From CALINF01 sp039980455 (GTDB lineage: Bacteria > Pseudomonadota > Gammaproteobacteria > Pseudomonadales > Halieaceae), in NCBI GenBank assembly GCA_039980455.1, contig JBDXCG010000004.1, positions 682,001 to 746,000 on the forward strand: DNA of 64,000 bases, given 5' to 3'. The notes below the pieces were generated by a model. The model did no database searches. It was not told the origin of the DNA and saw nothing but the letters and a program-made list of their open reading frames with translations. Both the position numbers and the translations under genes were made by a program. Shown here piece after piece: positions 51,506-60,287 of this stretch (its first letter is position 1; every line of letters begins with the position of its first letter).

Positions 51506-52507
51506 TCAGGTGATGCTGGCGCTATACTCTGTGCACGCCGCAAGCAGTTCCTGCATATCCGCAGAGCTGATGTCCTGATGAAACACCCAGCGGTGGCCGC
51601 TGATACGGATACCCCGCTGCAATAGAAATTCCTTGAGCATTCCCGCGTCTACATCGGCGTGCAACATCACGATATTGGTTTGCGGGGCAGCGGCCAGTTT
51701 AAGTCCCGGCATACTATCCAGCGCCCCGGCCAAATGCGTGGCCTTGTCATGATCTTCATGCAATCTTCCCACATGATGTTCCAATGCATGAATGCCGGCT
51801 GCGGCCAGAATGCCGGCCTGTCGCATACCGCCGCCTAGCATCTTGCGCCAGCGTCTGGCTTTCTGGATGGTGGCTGCATCACCCACCAGTACCGACCCCA
51901 CGGGGCACCCTAGCCCCTTGGACAGGCAGAGCGAGACCGAGTCGAAATATTGGCAAATGTCGGAGATTGGCACATTGAGCGCCGCGGCAGCATTGAATGC
52001 ACGTGCCCCATCAAGATGGCGCAGTAGGCCTTTGGACAAGGCGAATTCGCTGTAGCGTCCCAGGTAATCCAGTGACAGGACTTTGCCGGCCTGGGTGTTT
52101 TCGAGACACACCAAACGACTAATGGCGAAGTGACTATCGTCGGGTTTGAGTACGGCAGCCACCTCATCCAGTGGCAGTTCACCGCGATCATTAAACGGTA
52201 TCGTGCAAGGTTGCACACTGCCCAGCACAGCGGCTCCCCCACCTTCGTACATATAGGTGTGAGCGGTGCTACCTACAATGTATTCGTGGCCACGCTCACA
52301 GTGGCTCAAAATACCCAGCAGGTTGGTCTGTGTACCGCTACTGGCAAACACGGCTGCCTCTTTGCCAGTCATACTCGCTGCGAGTGACTCCAGCGCGTTT
52401 ACCGTTGGATCTTCGCCGTAGACATCATCACCGGTTACTGCCTGTAGCATCGCGTCGCGCATGGCCGCGGTGGGCTGCGTAACAGTGTCGCTTCGCAAGT
52501 CGATCAT
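51506..52507 (-). CDS. ltaE: Low-specificity L-threonine aldolase
   Basis: The start at 52507 (MIDLRSDTVTQPTAAMRDAM) gives the usual length of 333 residues; a longer frame to 52618 overlaps the upstream gene. Motifs: GDDVYGEDPTVNALE, the cofactor region ASSGTQTNLLGILSHC, LVCLENTQAGKV, HLDGARAFNAA and the PLP lysine in SLCLSKGLGCPVGS. It splits threonine or allo-threonine into glycine and acetaldehyde. It follows the GTP cyclohydrolase II gene by 4 bp and so is in the same unit. Confidence 0.93.
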   Translation of the reverse strand: MIDLRSDTVTQPTAAMRDAMLQAVTGDDVYGEDPTVNALESLAASMTGKEAAVFASSGTQTNLLGILSHCERGHEYIVGSTAHTYMYEGGGAAVLGSVQPCTIPFNDRGELPLDEVAAVLKPDDSHFAISRLVCLENTQAGKVLSLDYLGRYSEFALSKGLLRHLDGARAFNAAAALNVPISDICQYFDSVSLCLSKGLGCPVGSVLVGDAATIQKARRWRKMLGGGMRQAGILAAAGIHALEHHVGRLHEDHDKATHLAGALDSMPGLKLAAAPQTNIVMLHADVDAGMLKEFLLQRGIRISGHRWVFHQDISSADMQELLAACTEYSASIT

Positions 52508-52511
52508 GGTT

Positions 52512-53327
52512 TTAGTCAATGTCCTCTGGGCTGATGCGATGCCCCCAGTCGGCCTTGGCGGCAAGATACCGACGGTTGGCATCATCGACGCCAGCCACAT
52601 GTTTAACCGGGGTAACATTTGTGAGCCCGAACTCCGCCAGATCGTTCACTTTCTTGGGGTTGTTGGTAAGCAGGCGTATAGGTTTGTCGCCAACAAAGTG
52701 ATGCAACAATGCCGCGGCATCACTGAAGTCTCGAGAGTCATCGGGAAGACCCAGAGAGCGATTGGCCTGATAGGTATCTTCGCCTTCGTCCTGCAACAGG
52801 TAGGTAGCAGCCTTTGCCCACAGGCCGATGCCGCGGCCTTCATGGCCTGCCATATAAACCAGATAGCCCCCAGCGGGGTCCCGTGCGATTTCATCCATAG
52901 CGGCTTCAAGCTGTGGGCCGCACTCGCAGCGTCGCGAACCGAATACATCACCGGTTAGGCAATTAGAGTGCACACGCACCAGCGGTGATGCCGATGTCTC
53001 AGGGTTGCCGATGACTAAAACGCTGTTGACCGACATCGAACTGACAAGTGTGGAGAACAGGTGTTGGCCGCCGCTGTCGCGTAAAGTGCCTGCAAGTGAC
53101 TCGACTTCAGTCAATTCACTGCTGCGTACGGCCGCGTACCAGTCAGCGGTAGGCTGCTCTTCGCCGCGACCGGTTGGCAAGGGGATGGGGCCCAATAGGT
53201 TCAGTGCCAACTGGTCGGTGGGTGGAGGCTGGCGTGGGTCGAGCAGCGCTCCCTTCGCATCAATGCGTTTGAGTTTGCCGCCATCTATCAGGCGTTCTCG
53301 TATCTCGGGGTTCAGGTAGGTGAACAC
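52512..53327 (-). CDS. ribA: GTP cyclohydrolase II with N-terminal extension
   Basis: A 271-residue protein. The C-terminal 190 residues are RibA: LVRVHSNCLTGDVFGSRRCECGPQLE holds the three zinc cysteines, YMAGHEGRGIGLWAKA the GTP-binding part, and IRLLTNNPKKVNDL the arginine/active-site loop. It opens the imidazole ring of GTP as the first step of riboflavin synthesis. The first 80 residues are not part of the standard enzyme (E. coli RibA has 196 residues) and do not resemble RibB, so their role is unknown. It lies 5 bp downstream of the isocitrate dehydrogenase gene. Confidence 0.9.
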   Translation of the reverse strand: MFTYLNPEIRERLIDGGKLKRIDAKGALLDPRQPPPTDQLALNLLGPIPLPTGRGEEQPTADWYAAVRSSELTEVESLAGTLRDSGGQHLFSTLVSSMSVNSVLVIGNPETSASPLVRVHSNCLTGDVFGSRRCECGPQLEAAMDEIARDPAGGYLVYMAGHEGRGIGLWAKAATYLLQDEGEDTYQANRSLGLPDDSRDFSDAAALLHHFVGDKPIRLLTNNPKKVNDLAEFGLTNVTPVKHVAGVDDANRRYLAAKADWGHRISPEDID

Positions 53328-53332
53328 AGTGT

Positions 53333-55066
53333 TTATAGCCGCGCTTCGATGGCGTCGAGGAACCCGTACATATCAACGACCTTCTCGTTTTCGGGGTCAG
53401 TGGTTTTACCCTTGATGTCACCCGTGATAATGCCAGCATCCACGGTATCGATAAGTGCCTGTTTCAGCTGTGTGGAGTAGGTCACGAGTTCATCGTTGTC
53501 ACTACGTCTTCCCAGCGTTTCCAGGGCATTACCGAGCGCGTAGATTAGTGCCGAGGAGTTGAAGATAGCCTCCTTGCCGTCACTCTCCTGATAGCGCAGA
53601 TAGAGATCATGCGCTGTACCGTGAGGCGCCTCATAGAGCATCGTGCCATCTTTACTTTCAATGATGGAGCTCGCGGTGGCAAGGCTGCCGCCAAGCGCTG
53701 CTGCAATATCAGAAAAAATGTCGCCATCCAAATTCTGGGCAGGGTAGAGCGCGTTTCGTGGTGGGTCTGCAATCATCTTTTTCAGCTGGCTAGACGGCCG
53801 CATAATCATGAACGAGGGTGGCTCGGTGTGATCGGCTACCAATTCGTTACGAACCTCATTGATTACGTCAGAAAACACCTCGTCGTATTCGAAGTATTCG
53901 CGCTTGAGGCCGAAGTACACTTCCTTGTCGTTTAGCGAGGCATCGCGAAAAACTTGTAACACCCAGTCCTTAATCGCTTCGCGGTCATTGGACATAAAAA
54001 TGATTGGGTCGTTAATTTTTATTTCGCGTGCATGCTTTTCTTGTCCATCAACCACGATCTTTAAGATGCCATCTTCCGGCGCAGCCATGTTGAAACTGCC
54101 GTACTGATCACCACCACCGGCGCTCATGCGGGAGATGGAGACGTGGAATTTGCGATCGGGAATGCCGTACTTCTTCAGCGTCCTAACCAGCTTATAGAGC
54201 CGGCGGCCGGTCGAGTTGTCGGGCACGCCCCACAAGGCCTTTTCCGGCGGGTTGGAAACCAGTCGCGCGGCTTGAGCGTCGATCAGTTCGTAGTGATAGG
54301 CAAGCCCTGCTGCGGCAAACTTGTCCTCGAACTCTGCGTGATAGATGTCTTCGATCTGCGTGCGCATCACGCCGTCATAGCCGGGGATCACGGTATCCTT
54401 AAGGCCAACATAGGCGTCGCGCTCTTCATCCAATGCGCGCTGGAAAAATTGCCTGGCCCATGCGCCCACGGCCGTGTAGTCATTGGTTGCCAGCATGTAA
54501 GGGTCGCCCAGATTGAGGCGTCTGCGATGAAGCTCCACAGGATCGCCACTGCTGCCCACGAATAGAAGCTTGGCAATCCCGGTTGAGTTAGACAAGGTGT
54601 TGTAGCTGGATTTATTCCCACCTTGCTCCATGGTATCGACTTCGATATCGCGTCCTATCCACTGCGGCGGCGTGTTCTTGATATTGCGAAACTGGATGTC
54701 CTCGCGAGTAATATTACCGCCAATGCCCTTGCGGATAGCGCCGTTGGGTGACTTGGTGGCAAGTTTATCCAGCGTGGCTTCTTCAACATCGGGGTACTTG
54801 GCCAACAGCTCATCCAACTGGTCGCGATTGACCGTCATGCCTGCATTTTTGATACCGACGCCGTATTTTTTCAGCGCGTCTATTGCTTCGCGCACTACGT
54901 CTCCGTTGGTTTGCAGGCGTTTCTCGGCAGACAGGTCGATCTCGACCAGGGGAATATCCAACCGGCTGGCAACAAATTGTTCCAGCATGCGCTCAAAGGC
55001 GACCTGCGCCATTTCGTCGCCATGCAGTACCACCAGTGGGGCGTCGACTTGTATCTTGTTGTTCAT
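53333..55066 (-). CDS. Isocitrate dehydrogenase, extended form, predicted NAD-dependent
   Basis: A 577-residue member of the isocitrate/isopropylmalate dehydrogenase superfamily, clearly longer than the usual 400-420 of homodimeric enzymes. The substrate loop is LATKSPNGAIRKGIGG, the metal aspartates lie in NLDGDIFSDIAAALGGSLATASS, and the cofactor loop is YEAPHGTAHDLYLRYQ. Where NADP enzymes of this type have Arg-His after HGT-x-x, this one has Asp-Leu, which points to NAD. The extra length lies in the middle and C-terminal parts. It heads a unit with ribA and ltaE. Confidence 0.85.
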   Translation of the reverse strand: MNNKIQVDAPLVVLHGDEMAQVAFERMLEQFVASRLDIPLVEIDLSAEKRLQTNGDVVREAIDALKKYGVGIKNAGMTVNRDQLDELLAKYPDVEEATLDKLATKSPNGAIRKGIGGNITREDIQFRNIKNTPPQWIGRDIEVDTMEQGGNKSSYNTLSNSTGIAKLLFVGSSGDPVELHRRRLNLGDPYMLATNDYTAVGAWARQFFQRALDEERDAYVGLKDTVIPGYDGVMRTQIEDIYHAEFEDKFAAAGLAYHYELIDAQAARLVSNPPEKALWGVPDNSTGRRLYKLVRTLKKYGIPDRKFHVSISRMSAGGGDQYGSFNMAAPEDGILKIVVDGQEKHAREIKINDPIIFMSNDREAIKDWVLQVFRDASLNDKEVYFGLKREYFEYDEVFSDVINEVRNELVADHTEPPSFMIMRPSSQLKKMIADPPRNALYPAQNLDGDIFSDIAAALGGSLATASSIIESKDGTMLYEAPHGTAHDLYLRYQESDGKEAIFNSSALIYALGNALETLGRRSDNDELVTYSTQLKQALIDTVDAGIITGDIKGKTTDPENEKVVDMYGFLDAIEARL

Positions 55067-55198
55067 TGTGACCTCGCTTTTCAGGCGGAGCAGTATACCT
55101 CATGGCGGGCTCTGCTTGGAGGTTTGAGGCGCAGGTGAGGCGTTCACGGAAAAGCGATGCTATCCTGAGAGTCTTTGTCACTAGGTAAGGGAAATACA

Positions 55199-55984
55199 AT
55201 GTTGGAACACCTGTTTTCGATGGAAGGTAAGATTTGTGTGGTTACTGGAGGCTCACGCGGCCTGGGCTACTTTATGGCGAAGGGTTTTCTGGATGCCGGA
55301 GCGGCACGCGTCTACATCACCGCGCGTAAGGCGGAGCAGTGTATCGAGGCAGCAAAGGAGCTTACGGAGATGGGCAAGGGTGAATGCATCGCCCTGCCAG
55401 GGAACATCAGCTCCATGGATGAGATCTCTGCCTTGGTAGCGGCCTTGACTGAGCGCGAATCTTCCATTGATGTGCTGGTTAATAATGCCGGTGTTGGCTG
55501 GCTCGCTCCGCTGGAAGACTTCCCGGAAGCCGGCTGGGACAAGGTGATGGACTTGAATGTCAAAACGCCGTTCTTCCTCACCCGCGAGTTAGCGCCTCTA
55601 CTGAGCGCTGGAGCCAGCCATGAGAACACAGCTAGTGTTATCAACATCGGCTCGATCGCTGGTATAGCAGCTGCTACAGATACGTTCAGTTACGCACCCA
55701 GCAAGGCTGCGATTCACCAGGTTACCCGTAATCTGGCGGTGGCATTGGCCGACCAGCATATCCGCGTGAATGCCATTGCGCCGGGTCGTTTCTTCACCAA
55801 GATGACCGAGTATGCCAGCCAGGATAGCGCCCAGTATGAGGCAGAGATTGCGTTTATTCCTATGCATCGCTGGGGAGAAGAGAACGATATCAGCGGTGTG
55901 GCGATAATGTTGGCCAGTGCGGCGGGCGCCTTCATCACAGGCCAGATTATTCCCATTGATGGTGGTACTACGCTGGTTCGATAA
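55199..55984 (+). CDS. Short-chain dehydrogenase/reductase (RhlG/gluconate 5-dehydrogenase-like)
   Basis: The start at 55199 has AAGGGAA 7 bases upstream; the protein has 261 residues. Classical SDR motifs: VTGGSRGLGYFMAKGFLDAGA (cofactor), VLVNNAGVGW (NNAG), and the catalytic S/Y/K set in SVINIGSIAG and YAPSKAAIHQ. INAIAPGRF follows. The basic GSRG region and the ARKAEQC segment suggest NADPH. It may reduce a 3-oxoacyl or sugar-derived ketone. It is divergent from the isocitrate dehydrogenase unit and precedes a second SDR. Confidence 0.85.
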   Translation: MLEHLFSMEGKICVVTGGSRGLGYFMAKGFLDAGAARVYITARKAEQCIEAAKELTEMGKGECIALPGNISSMDEISALVAALTERESSIDVLVNNAGVGWLAPLEDFPEAGWDKVMDLNVKTPFFLTRELAPLLSAGASHENTASVINIGSIAGIAAATDTFSYAPSKAAIHQVTRNLAVALADQHIRVNAIAPGRFFTKMTEYASQDSAQYEAEIAFIPMHRWGEENDISGVAIMLASAAGAFITGQIIPIDGGTTLVR

Positions 55985-56025
55985 CAGGTCAGCCGAAAGA
56001 CGCGTCAATAAACGAGGTGAGTAGC

Positions 56026-56991
56026 ATGTCGCACAGAGTCCAGCAAAAAATTAACTCAGGGTTTCCGGCAAAATCTGAGCCGTCAGAGGTATTGGCCGAC
56101 TTAGATCTTACAGGCAAGATTGCCGTGGTTACTGGAGGGTATTCTGGTATTGGGTTGGAGACCACACGAGCACTGCTGGATTGCGGAGCGAAGGTGTATG
56201 TACCCGTGAGAACGCCAGCCAAAGCCAGTGAGAACCTGGCGGGGTTGTCGGGTGACTTGGTTGTGGACGCAATGGACCTGGCTGACCTTTCGAGTGTGAA
56301 AGCCTATGCAGCATCGGTAGCCGCACGAGAACCCAAGCTGGATTTGTTGATCAATAACGCCGGCATCATGGCGTGTCCCGAGACGCGAATCGGTTCGCAG
56401 TGGGAGTCGCAGTTTGCGGTTAATCATTTGGGCCACTTCGTGCTGACCAATGGCCTGCTTTCGAACCTGTTGGCGGCCGATCGGGCGCGAGTGGTCTGCC
56501 TGTCATCCATTGCCCATCGGGTGTCGGATATTCGTTGGGATGACATTCATTTTTCGAAAGAGCCTTATGAAAAATGGGCCGCCTACGGTCAGGCGAAGAC
56601 AGCCAATGCCCTGTTTGCTCTGGCATTGGACATGAAGTTCAATGATCAAGGCCTGCAGGCTTTTTCGGTGCATCCTGGTGGCATCATGACGCCTTTGCAG
56701 CGTCACCTGCCACAGGAAGAAATGCAGGCGCTTGGTTGGCTGGATGCAAATGGTGAGATGTCGGAGCGCGTGAAGGCGATGTTCAAGTCGCCAACGCAAG
56801 GCTGTACCACCAGCCTCTGGGCGGCCACCAGCGCCGCGCTGAGTAACACTGGCGGGCTGTATTGTGAGGACTGCGATGTGGCAGATCTGGCAACAGACGA
56901 CTCACCTCGCTATAGCGATGTGTCGGCTCACGCCGTGGATGAAGAAAGCGCGCAGCGGCTGTGGGAAGTTACGGAGGCGATGCTGGCCTGA
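56026..56991 (+). CDS. Short-chain dehydrogenase/reductase (retinol-dehydrogenase/WWOX-like)
   Basis: A 321-residue SDR starting at ATG 56026 with GAGGTGAG upstream. It has VVTGGYSGIGLETTRALLDCGAKVYVPVRT, DLLINNAGIMA, QFAVNHLGHFVLTN, RVVCLSSIAH and the active-site YGQAKTANALFA, followed by VHPGGIMTPL. This longer pattern is that of the retinol dehydrogenase/protochlorophyllide reductase-like group. The substrate is unknown. It follows the first SDR by about 40 bp and may be co-transcribed. Confidence 0.85.
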   Translation: MSHRVQQKINSGFPAKSEPSEVLADLDLTGKIAVVTGGYSGIGLETTRALLDCGAKVYVPVRTPAKASENLAGLSGDLVVDAMDLADLSSVKAYAASVAAREPKLDLLINNAGIMACPETRIGSQWESQFAVNHLGHFVLTNGLLSNLLAADRARVVCLSSIAHRVSDIRWDDIHFSKEPYEKWAAYGQAKTANALFALALDMKFNDQGLQAFSVHPGGIMTPLQRHLPQEEMQALGWLDANGEMSERVKAMFKSPTQGCTTSLWAATSAALSNTGGLYCEDCDVADLATDDSPRYSDVSAHAVDEESAQRLWEVTEAMLA

Positions 56992-57030
56992 AGCATAGAG
57001 GGCTGTGCTAGAGCTTCTATTCGTAGCCGA

Positions 57031-58665
57031 CTAAACGTCAATCCCTTGAAGCGTTAGATATTGCTTGAGCGGTTCTAGCGCCTCTTCGTAGTTTTGCCAA
57101 CGCCCCTTGGCTTTTTGATACAGGGGTTGTCTCACCTGCCACACACTCGCCGTTCGAACCCGGTTGTCTGCTTTGTAGTACTGCAGGCAATTGTCATCCC
57201 AATTCAAGCCGAGAAAGTGCAGTAGTGGCTCCAGTGTTTCACGCGGCGCTGCCGTTAGCGACTGGTAGTTAAGGTCGTAAATATTCTCAGGCGCGACATC
57301 CCGCCAGAAGTTCATAAATTCAACGTACTGTGCGTAGTAGTGCCCTATATCCAGCAGGCGCGTGTGATAGGACATTGAGCCTGCAAACTGATGGAAGAAT
57401 AGCGACAGACAGTTGTCCAGTGGATGTCGTCCGGTATTGATAAACTTTGCGTTGGGAAAAAGCGCGCGAATAATGCCCAGATACTGCCAGTTGTCTGGGC
57501 GTTTATCGGTTACGTGGGTCGCGTTTGGAAAGTTGTTCTTCAGATGCTCGAGGTAACCCTCGCCAATGCCGCGCAGTTGCTGCTCATCAATCGGCTGTGT
57601 GGCATCCGTCGGTAGCGCTTGATTAAAGTAGCTCAGCTCGCCGCCGGCGGTGACCTGTGCGTGAGATGCCAGCATCTGCTCAAGCAAGGTTGAGCCTGAT
57701 CGAAACATGCCGCAGATAAAGAATAATGGTTGTTCGGAGACAGGTTCGATCGAACTGAGAAAGCCCGAGTGGTGCATGTCTTTGTACGCGGCTAACTGCG
57801 CTTCCTGCGCGGCAGCATCGTAGGCGCCGATGATTTCTCTACACTGTTCGTTGCCCTGGAAAAACTGCTCGAAAGCTAGCGGGTATTGCCCGGTATCATC
57901 CAGTACCTTGCCCAGCGAAAAATGCATGGCTGTGCGCGCATGGATATCGTTTCCGAGATTGGTGGTGATGGCGTTCTGCATCTTCACAATGATGGGGTCG
58001 CGTGGATCATCGAACCGCCTGCCATTGGCCAGATGGGTGAGCGACTCTGTATGAGCCGGATCGATCTCCAGAATGCGTTCAAACAGCGAGCGAGCACTGT
58101 CCCAGTCGCCTAGTTCCTCCATGACAACGCCCAGGTTGTACAGAGCAGGGATATAGTTGGGTGCGAGCTCAAGTGCGCGTCGCAGCGCCTTTTCGGCCTC
58201 GTGGTGTCGGTGCAGGTCAGACAGCACCACGCTGATATTGGTTAATACGTCCTCGGGTTGACTGATCCCCATTTGCAGCGCGTTGGAATACTGCTCTAGC
58301 GCTGCCTCCAACTGCCCGGCCCGTTTAAGCAGGGCAGCGAAGTTGTAGCGAATATTCGCCTGTGAAGGATGTTGGTTGATCAGCTCTTGGCTGCAGGCGA
58401 TAGCCTCTTCGTATTTACCGGCATTTTCCAAAAGCGCTGCCAATCTGTCAGCGTAGGCGATAGTGGCTGGCGCTAGTCTGACCAGTTGCCGAGTGTAGTG
58501 AATCGCTTCTTCCAGTCTGCGGGTGCGGGTACAGATGACGGACAGCAGCTCCAGCGCCTGAATATTGCTGGGATCGACGCGCACGGCAGCAAGCAGCGCG
58601 GCCTCAGCACCGGGAAGATCACCTGACTGATACAGTTGTTGAGCGCGCTGTAGAGCAGCATTCAT
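57031..58665 (-). CDS. TPR protein with C-terminal sulfotransferase domain
   Basis: A 544-residue protein. Residues 1-280 contain about six TPR units (for example AALLAAVRVDPSNIQALELLSVI, ALRRALELAPNYIPALYNLGVVMEELGDWDSARSLFERIL). Residues 300-544 form a Sulfotransfer_3-type domain with the PAPS loop FFICGMFRSGSTLLEQMLASH and the 3'-phosphate region FINTGRHPLDNCLSLFFHQF. Proteins of this build may sulfate proteins (tyrosylprotein-sulfotransferase-like) or small molecules. Its start overlaps the stop of the upstream fusion gene by 4 bp, so the two are coupled. Confidence 0.88.
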   Translation of the reverse strand: MNAALQRAQQLYQSGDLPGAEAALLAAVRVDPSNIQALELLSVICTRTRRLEEAIHYTRQLVRLAPATIAYADRLAALLENAGKYEEAIACSQELINQHPSQANIRYNFAALLKRAGQLEAALEQYSNALQMGISQPEDVLTNISVVLSDLHRHHEAEKALRRALELAPNYIPALYNLGVVMEELGDWDSARSLFERILEIDPAHTESLTHLANGRRFDDPRDPIIVKMQNAITTNLGNDIHARTAMHFSLGKVLDDTGQYPLAFEQFFQGNEQCREIIGAYDAAAQEAQLAAYKDMHHSGFLSSIEPVSEQPLFFICGMFRSGSTLLEQMLASHAQVTAGGELSYFNQALPTDATQPIDEQQLRGIGEGYLEHLKNNFPNATHVTDKRPDNWQYLGIIRALFPNAKFINTGRHPLDNCLSLFFHQFAGSMSYHTRLLDIGHYYAQYVEFMNFWRDVAPENIYDLNYQSLTAAPRETLEPLLHFLGLNWDDNCLQYYKADNRVRTASVWQVRQPLYQKAKGRWQNYEEALEPLKQYLTLQGIDV

Positions 58666-60179
58666 GCTGACTGGCCGTGACAGTGTTTAAAGCGTTTCCC
58701 CGATTGACAGGGACACAGTTGGTTACGTCCGACATTCTCCCACTCGGCTTTCTCAACTTTCTCGACTTTCTCGACTTTCTCGCTGTCGCTGGTTGTCGCC
58801 GCGGGTTGCGGATTCTCTTGTTGTGGTTTTACGCGGTCTTGTGGGCGTACAGTTTTTGATGGCACCCAGTCGACAATGAGGTGTACTCGATCTTCACTGC
58901 CGCCGTTATAGACTGAATGCGTTGTAGCATTATTTATCTCCCACATTTCACCCTGTCGCATGACTTTGTCTTCGCCACCGATCGTGAACACCGCGTGCTC
59001 GTTTGTAATCAACGGGACGTGATGCCGGTTGCACTTGATGAGCGAATACACATGATCGGCGTGTGTCAGAATGCGGCCGCCGGCGCGAAGCTTGGCGATC
59101 AGAACGCGACCAATAAACCCTTCGCCACCATGGCGCTCACTGATTGTGCTCAGGATGGGTGCCAGGGCAGGAGCAAACTTTTCATAGAGTGGATGGTAGG
59201 TGGGCTCGAAGTGCCGATAGTCGGCATCGTGAACCAGCAGTAGTGACGAGGTGTCCTGGTGAACCTCGTAGCGCGCTTCGCGACCCGATTGGCTCCAGGT
59301 CTGTGGCTCAATGCCGCCTAAAATATCGAGAATTGGCGTAACGTCGATACTGTCTTGCAGGCGCAAATAGTTGACGGGCTCGCCACCCATTTTGACAAAG
59401 TCATCGGTAGCTCCATCGAAGCTGCGTCGGTTAAGCGGTTCAGTTGGCGATTGCGCGCTCTGGTTCTCAAAAGCGTAGTTATAGCGCGCGATGATATCGG
59501 CGTCGCGGGCAGCAACCAGATCGCGAAGCGTGTCATCGAAGTAGCACGAGTAGTGCGAGTGGCGCGAAGTGTTTCTGGGAGATGTCTCGGCAAAACCCTG
59601 CTGCAGGGAGGCCAACTCTTCTTCTCCAACACCGCATTGTTGCAGTAGCTGCAGAAAGTCCGCTTCAAGGTTCTCGAAGCGGCCAATATGGGTAGAGGCT
59701 CGATCCAGATTCCCGTGCATACGATTGAACAACCAGGTGAAATAGCCTTTGCCGGATTCCCCCAGGGTTGTCATGCATGACTTGCTTAAGCCAACCCCTA
59801 TGTTGCCTTGCAGGTTGTCTGGCAGCACATCTGCCAACGCGCGGCGATATTGCCTGGCGCGTTCAGTGTCGTCACCCAGCGTTATCAGATTGGTGACGGT
59901 CTGCGTAAAGTCGCTCTGGTAGCCGTCGGATAGAATGAGAAACACGGGGTTCTTTATTTCAGGGCGCGTGTTGAAGGCATACCAAGACACATACCAATCC
60001 CAGGGATTGCGCACCATGCCAATAACCGGTAACGCAGATAGGCTAACGGGCAGTAATGAAACAGGATAGTGATAGCCCACTTCCTGGGCACCACGCATGC
60101 GCGACAACAGGAGTTGGCTGAGTGTCTGGCCTCCGGTCTTGTGCATGTGAATATAGACGAATTTGTCGGCGACGATCAT
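58662..60179 (-). CDS. Fusion: sulfotransferase-like, Asp/Asn beta-hydroxylase-like and SEC-C domains
   Basis: A 505-residue protein with three parts. Residues 1-220 look like a sulfotransferase (FVYIHMHKTGGQTLSQLLLS for the PAPS loop, VIGMVRNPWDWYVSWYAF for the 3'-phosphate site). Residues 260-440 resemble aspartyl/asparaginyl beta-hydroxylases: ILTHADHVYSLIKCNRHHVPLI holds an H-x-D and arginine, and NATTHSVYNGGSEDRVHLIVDW the second histidine. The last 25 residues form a SEC-C zinc motif (NQLCPCQSGKRFKHCHG). A linker of repeated VEK lies between the last two. It is an unusual combination, perhaps for double modification of a protein or peptide. Confidence 0.8.
   Translation of the reverse strand: MIVADKFVYIHMHKTGGQTLSQLLLSRMRGAQEVGYHYPVSLLPVSLSALPVIGMVRNPWDWYVSWYAFNTRPEIKNPVFLILSDGYQSDFTQTVTNLITLGDDTERARQYRRALADVLPDNLQGNIGVGLSKSCMTTLGESGKGYFTWLFNRMHGNLDRASTHIGRFENLEADFLQLLQQCGVGEEELASLQQGFAETSPRNTSRHSHYSCYFDDTLRDLVAARDADIIARYNYAFENQSAQSPTEPLNRRSFDGATDDFVKMGGEPVNYLRLQDSIDVTPILDILGGIEPQTWSQSGREARYEVHQDTSSLLLVHDADYRHFEPTYHPLYEKFAPALAPILSTISERHGGEGFIGRVLIAKLRAGGRILTHADHVYSLIKCNRHHVPLITNEHAVFTIGGEDKVMRQGEMWEINNATTHSVYNGGSEDRVHLIVDWVPSKTVRPQDRVKPQQENPQPAATTSDSEKVEKVEKVEKAEWENVGRNQLCPCQSGKRFKHCHGQSA
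58749..58784. repeat. Four tandem 9-bp units coding a VEK linker
   Basis: TTTCTCAAC followed by TTTCTCGAC twice and TTTCTCGCT. On the coding strand they encode a repeated Val-Glu-Lys spacer between the hydroxylase-like and SEC-C domains. Copy number could vary between strains. Confidence 0.85.
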
Positions 60180-60287
60180 CGATCCAGTCCTGGTTTACCG
60201 GCCGGGTCTTGGCAGGCAGCGAGTCGTAGGCTGCGAATTGTAGCGTTTTTGCTCTGGTGAATGTAGGTGCCACGGATGAATGCCCAA

